A DNA stretch of 54,770 bases, taken from assembly GCA_964396245.1 (NCBI GenBank), contig CAYNEO010000023.1, positions 1 to 54,770 on the forward strand. Reading direction: 5' to 3'. The notes below the pieces were generated by a model, which was not told the origin of the DNA, did no database searches, and saw nothing but the letters and a program-made list of their open reading frames with translations. This DNA comes from CAYNEO01 sp964396245. GTDB taxonomy: Bacteria > Zixibacteria > MSB-5A5 > GN15 > FEB-12. This document shows, piece after piece, positions 34,470-43,133 of the stretch; positions within the stretch are counted from its first letter, which is position 1, and every line of letters begins with the position of its first letter. A program made the position numbers and the translations under genes.

Positions 34470-35231
34470 CTACAATTTCAGGCCGGCTTCCTTGAGCCGT
34501 CCGAGAGAATCGGTGTCAGTAAAATTGAGGCGAAGCGGCGTAATGGAAACGACGCCGCCGTTGACCGCCCCGAAGTCTGATCCCCTGGTCGTCCGCCATT
34601 TCGCCCGTCCGCCGATCCAGAAATACGGTTTTCCTCGCGGGTCGGTTTTGTGGACGATTATGTCCTTGTAATGGCGGGTGCCCTGGCGAGTGAATTCGAA
34701 TTTCCGGTACGGTTTTCCGTTATCCGGCGGGAAATTGATATTCATGAAAGTGGACGGGTCGATATGCAGCTCATCGTAGCGGTCAATCAAACGGGCGACA
34801 AAGGCGGCCGCCCGCTTCATTGACATGCCCGGCTCGTGATTGGCCATGGAAACGGCAAGCGACGGAATGCGCATGATCGAGCCCTCAATAGCGGCCGCAA
34901 CGGTCCCGGAGTAGGTGATGTCGTCGCCCATGTTGGCGCCATGGTTGATACCGGAGATAATCATGTCCGGCCGCTTTCTCTTGAAGAGCATGTGGATCGC
35001 CAACATCACGCAATCGGTCGGGGTACCGTCGGTGGCATAGGTCGACGCATCTATCTTGTGTACGCGAAGCGGTCGGTTGAGCGTCAGGGAGTGAGAGCTG
35101 GCCGATTGTTCGCGGTCGGGCGCGACGACCAGGACCTCGTGCTTCCGACTCAAAGACGCTCTCAGCGAGCGAATTCCATCGGAGAAATAACCGTCGTCGT
35201 TGGTTAGCAGTATTCTCTTCTTTTCAGGCAC
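34470..35231 (-). CDS. surE: 5'-nucleotidase SurE
   Basis: Divalent-metal-dependent nucleoside monophosphate phosphatase, cytoplasmic. 253 residues. The N-terminal metal-binding motif ILLTNDDGYFSDGI (Asp12-Asp13) is intact, with NHGANMGDDITYSGTVAAA further in, and SASSHSLTLNRP in between. The whole layout matches SurE. The upstream neighbour on the same strand is the family 2 glycosyltransferase, 120 bp away, and the downstream neighbour is tRNA-Pro(CGG), so it is probably monocistronic or read with the glycosyltransferase. Confidence 0.96.
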   Translation of the reverse strand: MPEKKRILLTNDDGYFSDGIRSLRASLSRKHEVLVVAPDREQSASSHSLTLNRPLRVHKIDASTYATDGTPTDCVMLAIHMLFKRKRPDMIISGINHGANMGDDITYSGTVAAAIEGSIMRIPSLAVSMANHEPGMSMKRAAAFVARLIDRYDELHIDPSTFMNINFPPDNGKPYRKFEFTRQGTRHYKDIIVHKTDPRGKPYFWIGGRAKWRTTRGSDFGAVNGGVVSITPLRLNFTDTDSLGRLKEAGLKL

Positions 35232-35351
35232 GCCTTCTCCCCCGTTTCAGCCGTCTCTGCCGGCATGGCATTGTCCGCTGTTGTCTGTCTTCGTATGTGA
35301 GCATGGGGCTAATTCTAGCAGGCGCGGACGGCAAACGCAAGCACATGTTGG

Positions 35352-36032
35352 TTAATTCCAGATCCGTCTCCACATCTGACGTATGAAGCGCAGGGTGTCT
35401 GCAAGGGGACTGATGAATGAATGTGAACCCTCGTAGACAGTCGAGATGGGGACCTCGGCGATACGGTACCCGAGGGCGCCGGCTTTGAAAAGCAGTTCCG
35501 ATTCGAAGTCGTAGTTCACGGTTTTCAGCCGGGTCGAGCGAAGCAGACTGGTGGGTATGAGGCGGAAACCGGACTGGCTGTCGCGCACCCGCTGGCTCGA
35601 AAAAACGGAGACAATCAGCGAGGTGAGGTTGTTGCTCAAGCGCCGTTCCGGCGGCATGAGCCCCTTCTTGATCCGTCGAGTTCCGAGCAGAAGTCTCAGA
35701 CCGTCGTTGCGGTCAAGAAATCGAGGGATTTCTTCGGGCAGGTGTTGCAGGTCGGCATCGAGAGTCACAACGGCTTCGAAACCGTGATTGGTGGCGTAGT
35801 CGAAACCTGCTTTCAGCGCGGCACCTTTTCCTCGGTTGTTCGGGAACGAGAGATAATTGACATCGTGGTCCCTCATGACGGCAAGGCTGTTATCCGTGGA
35901 ACCGTCGTTTATCAACAGCAGGCAACTGTCGTCGATGACCCGGCGACATCGTTGTATCAGGTCAGGAAGGTGCTGTTCGGCGTTGTAGACGGGGACTATC
36001 ACCAGGACATTTTTGGACGGCAAGGTGTTCAT
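35352..36032 (-). CDS. Family 2 glycosyltransferase (dolichyl/polyprenyl-phosphate type)
   Basis: 226 residues of a GT-A fold. The N-terminus VLVIVPVYNAEQHLPDLI and INDGSTDNS bind the nucleotide sugar; the TLDADLQH segment carries the DxD metal motif. The pattern NNRGKGAALKAGFDYA and the C-terminal RDSQSGFRLIP match the DPM1/polyprenyl-phosphate mannosyltransferase branch. No transmembrane helix is apparent. It may make polyprenyl-phosphate sugars for envelope glycosylation, an inference. It follows tRNA-Pro(GGG). Confidence 0.88.
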   Translation of the reverse strand: MNTLPSKNVLVIVPVYNAEQHLPDLIQRCRRVIDDSCLLLINDGSTDNSLAVMRDHDVNYLSFPNNRGKGAALKAGFDYATNHGFEAVVTLDADLQHLPEEIPRFLDRNDGLRLLLGTRRIKKGLMPPERRLSNNLTSLIVSVFSSQRVRDSQSGFRLIPTSLLRSTRLKTVNYDFESELLFKAGALGYRIAEVPISTVYEGSHSFISPLADTLRFIRQMWRRIWN

Positions 36033-36084
36033 ACGGTGGTTATACGCCGACGAGCGGCCCTCTGCCCGGAAAGGAGAGAAAAAA

Positions 36085-36162
36085 TGGTCGGAGCGAGCCG
36101 ATTTGAACGGCCGACCTCTCGCACCCCAAGCGAGTGCGCTAACCAGGCTGCGCTACGCTCCG
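36085..36162 (-). tRNA. tRNA-Pro (anticodon GGG), CCA encoded
   Basis: 75-nt cloverleaf plus genomic CCA: acceptor CGGAGCG/CGCTCCG with discriminator A, D-stem GCGC/GCGC, anticodon stem CTCGC/GCGAG, loop TTGGGGT, T-arm GGCCG-TTCAAAT-CGGCT. The CCA is followed at once by six T residues. The other two tRNAs in the window lack an encoded CCA. Confidence 0.95.
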
Positions 36163-36226
36163 ACACAGTTTTACGCTGTCGACGGTCCGCCGATAGCACG
36201 GTAATCTACCCAATTATCGGTGAATT

Positions 36227-36577
36227 TCAAGAGAAAAAGTCCAGCATCTCCTGTAGATCGACCTTGATCTGACTGATAAGTCGTTTCGCCTTGGCGCGTG
36301 AGGCCAGTTCCGCCTTGTCCTCGCTGCGACCTTTCATCATCAATTTGGAGCGAGCGCCGGCGATAGTCAGTTTTTCCTTGGTCCGCAGATGGTTAATCCG
36401 GTTGATGAGTTCGATATCGCGCGAGGTGTAGAGCCTGGTGCCGCCCTTATTTTTCTTCGGCTTGAGAACGGAGAACTCTTTTTCCCAGTACCGGAGAACG
36501 TACGGTTCAAGGCCGGTCATGTCGGCTACCTGGCTAATGGAGTAGTACCGTTTCTCCTCGGAATTTCTTGTCGCCAT
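36227..36577 (-). CDS. MerR-family transcriptional regulator
   Basis: The start at ATG 36577 follows GGGAGG 9 nt upstream; the frame is open 12 codons further but without a ribosome site. 116 residues. An N-terminal winged-helix MerR domain (YYSISQVADMTGLEPYVLRYWEKEF, then the wing GGTRLYTSRDIELINRI) recognises DNA. The C-terminal helices (LTIAGARSKLMMKGR...) are short, as in the YfhO/SoxR-unlike MerR branch without an obvious metal or drug site. It begins 29 bp after gpsA, so it may be in the plsY-gpsA operon. The inducer is unknown. Confidence 0.9.
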   Translation of the reverse strand: MATRNSEEKRYYSISQVADMTGLEPYVLRYWEKEFSVLKPKKNKGGTRLYTSRDIELINRINHLRTKEKLTIAGARSKLMMKGRSEDKAELASRAKAKRLISQIKVDLQEMLDFFS

Positions 36578-36606
36578 ATGTTTTTGCCTCCCAAATGGTG
36601 AGGTAG

Positions 36607-37614
36607 TTACCAAATTTCGGGTTTCAGGTCCCTTCCCATCAAGTCCTCGATAGCGGTCGAGGGCGTTTTGTCTTCGAACAGCACTTGATATATCTGCTCG
36701 GTGATCGGCATTTCGACATTATGTATACGGGCCAGTTCGCTTCCCGAGCGAGTTGTTTCTACTCCCTCAGCGACCATCTTCAGCTGGTCAAGAATGGCCG
36801 GGAGTTTTTCTCCCCTGGCAATATGCTCGCCCACATATCGGTTACGGCTGTGCCGTGAAAAACAGGTAGTCACCAGGTCACCGACGCCGGAAAGACCGGC
36901 AAAGGTTTCGGCCTGCGCACCCATGGCGACGCCCAGCCTTGTGATTTCAGCGAGACCGCGGGTGATGAGAGCTCCTTTAGTGTTGTCACCAAGCCCGAGA
37001 CCGTCGAGGATTCCCGCCGCGATGGCAATGATGTTTTTCAGCGATCCGCCGAGTTCGACGCCCACCAGGTCATCGCTCTTGTACACCCGGAAGCTGTTGG
37101 TGCTGAATACCTGCTGAACGTATTCGACAAAAGGATCATCGGGTCCCGCTGCAACGACCGTGGTTGGCATGTCCCGGATAACTTCTTCGGCGTGCGACGG
37201 ACCGGACATCGTGACGATTTTTCTCAGCGGCTCAGGACTTTCCTCGTGCAAAATCTCGGAAACGCGCCTGAGGCTGGATGCCTCTATTCCCTTGGCGAGA
37301 TTTACCACGCCGCCATCGATATGACTGAGACGGTCACCGATGCGGGATACGACTGATCGCACATATTGAGCCGGCACGGCCAGTACCATCAGGTGGCAGA
37401 AATCGACCGCTTCGTCGAGATCATTGGTTATGAAGATTCCCTCGGGCAGGGCAAAGTCCCGCAGCTTCTCGGGGATGGCGCGATTTTCAATCAATCGACG
37501 GTACTCGTTCGGCTCGAATTCCCACAGCATAACCCTGTTGCCGGTGCGGTGCAGGTGGCGCGCCATGGCCATTCCCCAGGAACCGGCGCCGAGTATGGTG
37601 ATATTATCAGCCAC
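36607..37614 (-). CDS. gpsA: NAD(P)-dependent glycerol-3-phosphate dehydrogenase
   Basis: Makes sn-glycerol 3-phosphate from dihydroxyacetone phosphate for phospholipid synthesis. 335 residues. The N-terminal Rossmann GAGSWGMAMA, VNLAKGIE, MSGPSHAEEV and the C-terminal NNTKGALITRGLAE-type block (here DNTKGALITRGLAEITRL) are all present. The start is GTG, overlapping the plsY stop by 8 bp (CGTGGCTGAT). With plsY immediately upstream, the operon makes G3P and uses it for lysophosphatidate. Confidence 0.97.
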   Translation of the reverse strand: MADNITILGAGSWGMAMARHLHRTGNRVMLWEFEPNEYRRLIENRAIPEKLRDFALPEGIFITNDLDEAVDFCHLMVLAVPAQYVRSVVSRIGDRLSHIDGGVVNLAKGIEASSLRRVSEILHEESPEPLRKIVTMSGPSHAEEVIRDMPTTVVAAGPDDPFVEYVQQVFSTNSFRVYKSDDLVGVELGGSLKNIIAIAAGILDGLGLGDNTKGALITRGLAEITRLGVAMGAQAETFAGLSGVGDLVTTCFSRHSRNRYVGEHIARGEKLPAILDQLKMVAEGVETTRSGSELARIHNVEMPITEQIYQVLFEDKTPSTAIEDLMGRDLKPEIW

Positions 37615-38263
37615 GGGAGTCGGCTCCTTTCGACTTTGTCGAGAGGGAGAATTTGCTTTCGGTGCCGGAGATCAGTCTTCCGACATTCCGCCGGTGCGTG
37701 AGCAGAATCACGGCCGCCATGAAGCCAGTGAGGATGAGGTAGACCGGTGCAACCTCATGGGCAAAGACATACTTTTCGAGGATCAGAATCACGAAAAGGC
37801 ATGAGGCGGCAATCATCGAGCCTAGCGATATGTAGCGTGTAAGTGTCACGACGACGAGGAAGATACCGAGGCAAACGAGGGTTTGCCAGGTCAACAGGAC
37901 CACAAAGGCACCGAGCGATGTATTTACTCCCTTGCCTCCCCGGAACTTGAGGTAGACGGGAAATATATTGCCCACCACCACGGCCAGAGTCGTGAAAACT
38001 AAAAAGAGATCGTGGTTCATAGCACCAGTATGTATTTGCCTCGCAACCAGCACGGCAGCGACGCCTTTGCCGATATCCGCCACGTATACCCAGACCGCCG
38101 CCCGGGGACCGATAGTCCGCCATACGTTGGTCGCACCGATGTTGCCGGAGCCGTGCGCCCTGATATCAGGGACGCCATACGCACGGGCAATAAGTAGCCC
38201 GGACGGGACCGCACCAAGCAGATATGCGCCGACCAACACGGCGACGATTGTCAAAGATTCCAT
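37607..38263 (-). CDS. plsY: Glycerol-3-phosphate acyltransferase PlsY
   Basis: Integral membrane acyltransferase that moves an acyl group from acyl phosphate to glycerol 3-phosphate. The ATG at 38263 gives 218 residues; a TTG 5 codons upstream is possible. The motifs are intact: SGLLIARAYGVPDIRAHGSGNIGATN and the FRGGKGVNTSLG signature. About five membrane helices are evident. No strong ribosome site lies before the ATG. It is overlapped by gpsA, completing the phospholipid-precursor pair. The acylphosphatase gene in this window hydrolyses the same type of bond as PlsY's acyl donor but is in another operon. Confidence 0.96.
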   Translation of the reverse strand: MESLTIVAVLVGAYLLGAVPSGLLIARAYGVPDIRAHGSGNIGATNVWRTIGPRAAVWVYVADIGKGVAAVLVARQIHTGAMNHDLFLVFTTLAVVVGNIFPVYLKFRGGKGVNTSLGAFVVLLTWQTLVCLGIFLVVVTLTRYISLGSMIAASCLFVILILEKYVFAHEVAPVYLILTGFMAAVILLTHRRNVGRLISGTESKFSLSTKSKGADSRG

Positions 38264-38276
38264 AGGCTTTTGCAGC

Positions 38277-38308
38277 AAAAAGACAGCCCGGCCCCGTACG
38301 GGCCGGGC
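38277..38308 (-). terminator. GC-rich terminator between the small membrane protein and plsY
   Basis: A 9-bp perfect stem (GGGCCGGGC/GCCCGGCCC) followed on the minus strand by five T residues after GTC. It lies 18 bp after the stop at 38327 and just before the plsY start. Confidence 0.85.
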
Positions 38309-38326
38309 CGGAAGTAATCTACTCTC

Positions 38327-38800
38327 CTACAGCGTGTCCATTGCCCCGGCCGTGTCCGGGACGGTGGTGGTATCGGGCGGCGTCATTTCCTCGCCGCGCA
38401 TGGACCCAAGGTCCGGGAAGTAAGTGACCATCATATCCTCAAACTGTCGGACTTCGTCGGCGCTCACCTTCTTGTCAGCCATAATTCCCTGCATGGTTCC
38501 GATAAGCTGCTGATACTCCTCAGCCGGTAGCTTGGCTTCATCGAGCTTCACCATAAAGGAATCCGCCATGGCGTCGAATTGCACCGTGTCGACTCCTTCG
38601 GGAGGATTCTGCACCACCTCATTCTTGATGCTGTTCACCATCACGCCCGCTCCGGCCTTCGCAAGGTCATCGCGATACACGTAGCAGACAATCATAGTGA
38701 TGATCAGCAGAACAATGATGATACCGACGATGATCAGGGCGATCATGCAGCCCTTCGACATTCCTCCCGTTCGGTTACCCGCCGTTTGGATATCTGCCAT
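38327..38800 (-). CDS. Single-span membrane protein, unknown function
   Basis: 157 residues, ATG after GAGGGA. A short N-terminus is followed by one hydrophobic helix (MIALIIVGIIIVLLIITMIVCYV), then a helical, acidic soluble part (DDLAKAGAGVMVNSIKNEVV...) and a Thr/Pro-rich tail (DTTTVPDTAG). The helix begins after GMSKGCM, which might look like a lipobox but is not at a signal-peptide position. No known domain. It stands alone between rplQ and plsY, with its own terminator. Confidence 0.75.
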   Translation of the reverse strand: MADIQTAGNRTGGMSKGCMIALIIVGIIIVLLIITMIVCYVYRDDLAKAGAGVMVNSIKNEVVQNPPEGVDTVQFDAMADSFMVKLDEAKLPAEEYQQLIGTMQGIMADKKVSADEVRQFEDMMVTYFPDLGSMRGEEMTPPDTTTVPDTAGAMDTL

Positions 38801-38941
38801 AAGTCCCTCGTTCTGTATGATACGTTTGTGAATGAATGCAAATCAGCAGATGAGCGTATGCACCCGTGACGGTCCATGACATCCAGCCATAAATCTATAT
38901 AACCGATGAAACGGATAATATCAAGCTAATATCAGCCGATG

Positions 38942-38966
38942 AAAAAAGCCCGCCGGATTGGCGGGC
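38942..38966 (-). terminator. Terminator of the ribosomal operon after rplQ
   Basis: GCCCGCC and GGCGGGC form a 7-bp stem with a 5-nt loop, followed on the minus strand by six T residues. It is 70 bp past the rplQ stop and closes the ribosomal supercluster. Confidence 0.9.
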
Positions 38967-39036
38967 TGTGAGATTCTGCAAGCGGCAGATCAAGTAACGA
39001 TCTGCGGTGCTCCTGAAAACAGGAGCAATAGAGGCG

Positions 39037-39462
39037 TTATTTGGCGGCAGGCTTCTTGGCTTTCTTCTTGCCTTTCTTGCCCTTGCCGGATGTTTCTTCG
39101 GCCGGCTTCTCGGTAAGAAGCTCCACAACCGACAGCGGCGCACCGTCGCCTCGCCGCACGCCGAGCTTCACGACCCGGACGAATCCGGACTCGCGGTCGG
39201 CAAATTGCGGAACGATCTCGGTGTAGAGTTTCTTAAAGACTTGCTTCACGTGGATGGTCTTTGCCACCTGCCGCCGCGACGCCAGCGTGTCCTTCTTGGC
39301 CGTGGAGATTATCCGATCCACGAGGGGCCTGAGCGCTTTGGCCCGGGCATCGGTGGTCTTGATCACCCGATGGGTGAACAATGACATAGCCATATTGGCC
39401 AGCATAGCTTCACGATGCGGTTTGGTCCGACCGAGTTTCGGTACTTTATCCTGATGTCCCAT
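39037..39462 (-). CDS. rplQ: 50S ribosomal protein L17 (bL17)
   Basis: Structural protein of the large subunit near the exit tunnel. ATG 39462 gives 141 residues; the start overlaps the end of rpoA by 17 bp. The N-terminus (MGHQDKVPKLGRTKPHREAM) and the LANMAMSLFTHRVIKTTDARAKALRPLVDRI block are diagnostic. A Lys/Ala-rich tail (KGKKGKKKAKKPAAK) extends past the usual core. It is the last gene of the supercluster and is followed by a strong terminator. Confidence 0.97.
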   Translation of the reverse strand: MGHQDKVPKLGRTKPHREAMLANMAMSLFTHRVIKTTDARAKALRPLVDRIISTAKKDTLASRRQVAKTIHVKQVFKKLYTEIVPQFADRESGFVRVVKLGVRRGDGAPLSVVELLTEKPAEETSGKGKKGKKKAKKPAAK

Positions 39463-40462
39463 TTTCGACGCCCACTGCTTTCGACTTTTGAGGTTCCATG
39501 TACTTCGAGATATCCATACCAAACGAAAGATCCATTTGCTCGAGCAGCGTCCCGATTTCATTGAGCGACTTGCGGCCGAAATTGCGGTACTTGAGCATCT
39601 CGGATTCGCTCTTGGTGACGAGGTCGGCAAGGGTCTGGATATTTGCCGCCCGGAGGCAGTTTGAGGACCGTACAGAGAGCTCGAGTTCATCGACCCGCGT
39701 TTTCAACAGGTTGCGGATGCGGACGACTTCCTCGTCTTCCTCGGGTTCTTCCTCGACCATAATCTCTTCGTCCATGTGGATAAAGAGCTGGAGGTGATCC
39801 TTGAGCAACTTGGCGGCATAGCTCAAGGCGTCCTCCGGTGTGATGGCGCCGTTGGTGGAGACTTCGAGGATCAGGCGATCGTAGTCGGTTTTCTGCCCGA
39901 CACGCGTGTTTTCCACCTGGTAAGACACCTTCGTTACCGGCGAGAAGAGCGAGTCGACGAAGATCGTTCCGACGGGAGCGTCCTCGCGCTTGTTCTGCTC
40001 GGCGACGTTATAGCCGCTGCCGGAGTCGATATCTATCTGCATTTCAAATTCGATGTCGTCGGTCAGCTCGCAGATATGCTGGTCGGGGTTGAGGATCTCG
40101 ATATCCGGGCTCCCTTCGAACATACCGGCGGTCACCTTGCCCTTCTGGTTGGTCTTCAGGGTCAGGGTGGTCATCTCATCCCCGTGCTGGCGGACAATAA
40201 TGCTTTTTACATTGAGGACGATCTCGGTGACGTCTTCGTAAACGCCTTCGATAGCCGAGAACTCGTGCAGCGATCCGGTGATGCGCATCGAGACGGGGGC
40301 CGCTCCCTGGATGGAAGACAGCAGGACACGTCGCAGGCCGTTACCGAGGGTAACACCGTAACCGCGCTCTAACGGTTCAATGATAAAACGCGAGTAATTG
40401 TCCGTTGCCGATGACTGGTCACTGACAATCTCTTTCGGCATCGTCAATTGTTTCCACTTCAT
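39446..40462 (-). CDS. rpoA: RNA polymerase alpha subunit
   Basis: Assembly platform of RNA polymerase. 338 residues. The N-terminal dimerisation domain contains LERGYGVTLGNGLRRVLLSSIQGAAPV. The C-terminal domain that binds UP elements and activators (ELELSVRSSNCLRAANIQTLADLV, ending RNFGRKSLNEI) is intact. A GAGAGG site precedes the ATG at 40462; a second ATG is 7 codons in. It overlaps rplQ by 17 bp, indicating translational coupling. Confidence 0.98.
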   Translation of the reverse strand: MKWKQLTMPKEIVSDQSSATDNYSRFIIEPLERGYGVTLGNGLRRVLLSSIQGAAPVSMRITGSLHEFSAIEGVYEDVTEIVLNVKSIIVRQHGDEMTTLTLKTNQKGKVTAGMFEGSPDIEILNPDQHICELTDDIEFEMQIDIDSGSGYNVAEQNKREDAPVGTIFVDSLFSPVTKVSYQVENTRVGQKTDYDRLILEVSTNGAITPEDALSYAAKLLKDHLQLFIHMDEEIMVEEEPEEDEEVVRIRNLLKTRVDELELSVRSSNCLRAANIQTLADLVTKSESEMLKYRNFGRKSLNEIGTLLEQMDLSFGMDISKYMEPQKSKAVGVENGTSG

Positions 40463-40490
40463 AAACGAAAACCTCTCACAGGCGGATTAC

Positions 40491-41117
40491 TTATTTGGAG
40501 TACAGCTCGACGATCAACTGTTCGTTGGCGGTAAGCGGAATATCCGACCGTTTCGGAATCTCCAGCAATTCTCCCTCGAGGGCCGCCTTGTTGAGTCGGA
40601 GCCACGGTATCTCGTCGCCACGCCCGATTTTCAGCGCCGAGTGAATCAGGTCGAGATTCTTGGATTTATCCTTAATCCGAATGATCTGGTTCGGTTTGAC
40701 CTGATAGGACGGGATATCGACTATCCGGTTGTCCACCAACACGTGACGATGCCGAACAAGTTGACGAGCCGATTTTCGCGACGGCGCGAAACCGAGCCGG
40801 TAGACAAGATTGTCCAGTCGGCGTTCGAGCATTTGCACGAGCGCTTCGCCGGTAATACCGGTCTGAGACGAGGCTTTCTTGAAGTAGTTACGGAACTGCT
40901 TCTCAAGAACGCCGTAGGTCCGACGGACTTTTTGTTTCTCTCTCAATTGCAGGCCGTACGCGGAGACTTTCCGGCGAAGGTTCTGGCCGTGTTGTCCGGG
41001 GGCATACTGCCGGCGCTCGATGGCGCACTTCTCGGACAGACAGCGGGCGCCTTTCAGGAACAGCTTTTCGCCTTCGCGCCGACACAGTTTACAATTTGCA
41101 TCAGTATATCGAGCCAT
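40491..41117 (-). CDS. rpsD: 30S ribosomal protein S4 (uS4)
   Basis: Primary 16S rRNA-binding protein and autogenous regulator of the alpha operon in other bacteria. 208 residues, usual length. The N-terminus has Cys14, Cys17, Cys26 and a further Cys31 (CKLCRREGEKLFLKGARCLSEKC), a zinc-binding form. The S4 RNA-binding fold (RLDNLVYRLGFAPSRKSARQLVRHRHVLV) is intact. It lies 28 bp upstream of rpoA. Confidence 0.97.
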   Translation of the reverse strand: MARYTDANCKLCRREGEKLFLKGARCLSEKCAIERRQYAPGQHGQNLRRKVSAYGLQLREKQKVRRTYGVLEKQFRNYFKKASSQTGITGEALVQMLERRLDNLVYRLGFAPSRKSARQLVRHRHVLVDNRIVDIPSYQVKPNQIIRIKDKSKNLDLIHSALKIGRGDEIPWLRLNKAALEGELLEIPKRSDIPLTANEQLIVELYSK

Positions 41118-41159
41118 CTGCTCTCCTCTAACTCACACGAGACATATTTCCAGGACAGA

Positions 41160-41552
41160 TCACACCCGCCGCCGTTTCGGGGGACGGCAACCGTTATGCG
41201 GAATCGGTGTGACATCCTTAATCATGGTAATTTCCAGACCGGCCGCCGAGAGTGAACGGATGGCGGCTTCACGTCCGGACCCCGGACCTTTCACCCAGAC
41301 TTCGACCTTGCGCAGGCCGAGATCGATAGCTTCCCTGGCCGCGTTGCTGGCCGCCATCTGGGCCGCAAACGGCGTGGACTTCTTCGAGCCCTTGAAGCCG
41401 ACCTTGCCGGCGGTGGCCCAGGAGATGGTTCGCCCGGTGGCGTCGGCGATGGTGATAATCGTGTTGTTGAACGTCGCCTTGACATGCACAACGCCGCTTG
41501 ATTCAACCTGGCGAAGTTTCTTTTTGGTTTTCTTTTTCTTAGGTTCAGCCAC
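41160..41552 (-). CDS. rpsK: 30S ribosomal protein S11 (uS11)
   Basis: Platform protein of the small subunit. 130 residues, normal length. GVVHVKATFNNTIITIADATG, the FKGSKKSTPFAAQ block and the C-terminal DVTPIPHNGCRPPKRRRV are diagnostic. It lies 42 bp before rpsD in the alpha operon order. Confidence 0.98.
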   Translation of the reverse strand: MAEPKKKKTKKKLRQVESSGVVHVKATFNNTIITIADATGRTISWATAGKVGFKGSKKSTPFAAQMAASNAAREAIDLGLRKVEVWVKGPGSGREAAIRSLSAAGLEITMIKDVTPIPHNGCRPPKRRRV

Positions 41553-41578
41553 AAATAACCTCTATCTGAACGACAACA

Positions 41579-41965
41579 TTATTTCATTCCCGGCGGCTTC
41601 TTCTTCAGTCCGCCGATTGATCGGCGCGGCCCCTTGCGCGTACGGGCGTTGGTCTTGGTGCGCTGACCGCGAACGGGCAGACCGCGACGGTGCCTGAGCC
41701 CGCGATAGGAACCGATATCGACCAGCCGCTTGATATTCATGGAAATTTCTCCGCGGAGCGAGCCCTCGACGGTGTAATCGTTTTCGATCACCGAGCGGAG
41801 CCTGGTCACGTCGTCATCGGACAACGCATGCACCCGCGTGTCGGGATTGACGCCGGTCTTCTTGAGGATCTGCGACGCGATGTGGTCGCCGATACCGAAG
41901 ATATAAGTCAGGGCGACCTCAATCCGCTTATTTTTAGGTAAATCTACGCCGGCAATTCGTGCCAA
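41579..41965 (-). CDS. rpsM: 30S ribosomal protein S13 (uS13)
   Basis: Head protein of the 30S subunit forming intersubunit bridges. 128 residues. MARIAGVDLPKNKRIEVALTYIFGIG and the basic tail RGLPVRGQRTKTNARTRKG are characteristic. It is followed by rpsK after 26 bp and preceded by rpmJ. Confidence 0.98.
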   Translation of the reverse strand: MARIAGVDLPKNKRIEVALTYIFGIGDHIASQILKKTGVNPDTRVHALSDDDVTRLRSVIENDYTVEGSLRGEISMNIKRLVDIGSYRGLRHRRGLPVRGQRTKTNARTRKGPRRSIGGLKKKPPGMK

Positions 41966-42002
41966 GACACTTCTCCTTTATATCCAATACTCTCGTTTGC
42001 CG

Positions 42003-42119
42003 TTATCCCTGCCGCTGCTTGTGATTGGGGTTTTTGGAACAAATCACCCGCAACACGCCGCGCCGCTTGATAATCTTGCAGTGTTCACAACGCTTCCTGA
42101 TTGCTGATTTTACTTTCAT
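42003..42119 (-). CDS. rpmJ: 50S ribosomal protein L36 (bL36, zinc form)
   Basis: I translated this short frame by eye: 38 residues beginning MKVKSAIRKRCEHCK and ending NPNHKQRQG. Cys11, Cys14, Cys27 and His33 form the zinc ribbon, so it is the C+ form. It lies between infA and rpsM, its canonical position. Confidence 0.96.
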   Translation of the reverse strand: MKVKSAIRKRCEHCKIIKRRGVLRVICSKNPNHKQRQG

Positions 42120-42145
42120 AATAACCACCACAGAATGAATATGAC

Positions 42146-42364
42146 TTACTTATACCGATACGTAATGCGACCACGGCTCAGGTCGTACGGCGACAATTCG
42201 AGCGTCACCTTGTCACCGGGCAGGATCTTGATAAAATGCATGCGCATCTTGCCCGAGATGTGGGCGAGTACGACATGACCGTTATCAAGTTCCACCCGAA
42301 ACATGGCGTTGGGCAGCGGTTCAATTACTTTTCCTTCAACGGTTATGGTCTCTTCCTTCGCCAT
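42146..42364 (-). CDS. infA: Translation initiation factor IF-1
   Basis: Binds the 30S A site during initiation. ATG 42364 gives 72 residues, the usual length, and follows GAAGG at 5 nt. A GTG four codons upstream (42376) overlaps the map stop as GTGA and is the alternative start. The OB-fold starts KEETITVEGKVIEPLPNAMFRVEL and ends YDLSRGRITYRYK, both diagnostic. It is followed 26 bp later by rpmJ. Confidence 0.96.
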   Translation of the reverse strand: MAKEETITVEGKVIEPLPNAMFRVELDNGHVVLAHISGKMRMHFIKILPGDKVTLELSPYDLSRGRITYRYK

Positions 42365-42372
42365 AACTACCT

Positions 42373-43119
42373 TCACGAAAGTGTTAAAATATCCGGCCCA
42401 TTATCGGTAATGGCAACCGTGTGCTCGAAATGCGCTGACGGCTGGCCATCGGCGGTTACCACCGTCCATCCGTCAGGCATTGTCTTCACTTCGTACGTAC
42501 CCATGTTTATCATGGGTTCGATCGCGATGACCATGCCTGTTTTGAGAACCGGCCCCTCGTTGGAAGAACCAAAGTTAGGGACCTGCGGTTCCTCGTGCAT
42601 TTTGCGACCGATTCCGTGACCAACCAGTTGACGCACAACGCCATACCCCTGGCTTTCGGCGACTTTCTGGACGGCCTCGGAAATTGCACCCAATTTATTA
42701 TCTTTTCTGGCTTTGTCAATACCGGCCATCAAGGCTTTCTGCGTATATTCCATCAACTTAGCCTTTTCCGGACTTATTTCGCCGATGGCGAATGTCCGGG
42801 CCGAGTCACCGTAGAACTCGTCGACGATCGAGCCGACATCGACCGATACAATCTCGCCTTCCTTAATCACCCGCTTTCCCGGAATGCCGTGAACGACCTC
42901 GTCATCAATCGAGACGCACGCGGACCCGGGATAGCCCTGGTAGTTTTTGAAACCCGGTATTGCGCCTTCGGACCGTATGAACTCTTCGATGAGGGCATCG
43001 AGCTCTGCCGTCGTCATGCCGGGCTTGATTACCCGGCCGACGAGATCCAGCGTACGGGCGACTACCCGTCCGGCGCGGCGCATAACTTCGATTTCGTCCC
43101 TGCTCTTGAGTACAATCAC
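42373..43119 (-). CDS. map: Methionine aminopeptidase, type I
   Basis: Removes N-terminal Met from nascent proteins; dinuclear metal enzyme. 248 residues. The five metal ligands can be placed: SVDVGSIVDEFYGDSARTF (two Asp), VGHGIGRKMHEEPQVPNF (His), IAIEPMINM (Glu) and the C-terminal HFEHTVAITDNGP (Glu). It follows adk by 14 bp. Confidence 0.98.
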   Translation of the reverse strand: MIVLKSRDEIEVMRRAGRVVARTLDLVGRVIKPGMTTAELDALIEEFIRSEGAIPGFKNYQGYPGSACVSIDDEVVHGIPGKRVIKEGEIVSVDVGSIVDEFYGDSARTFAIGEISPEKAKLMEYTQKALMAGIDKARKDNKLGAISEAVQKVAESQGYGVVRQLVGHGIGRKMHEEPQVPNFGSSNEGPVLKTGMVIAIEPMINMGTYEVKTMPDGWTVVTADGQPSAHFEHTVAITDNGPDILTLS

Positions 43120-43133
43120 GGCCCATTACTGAA

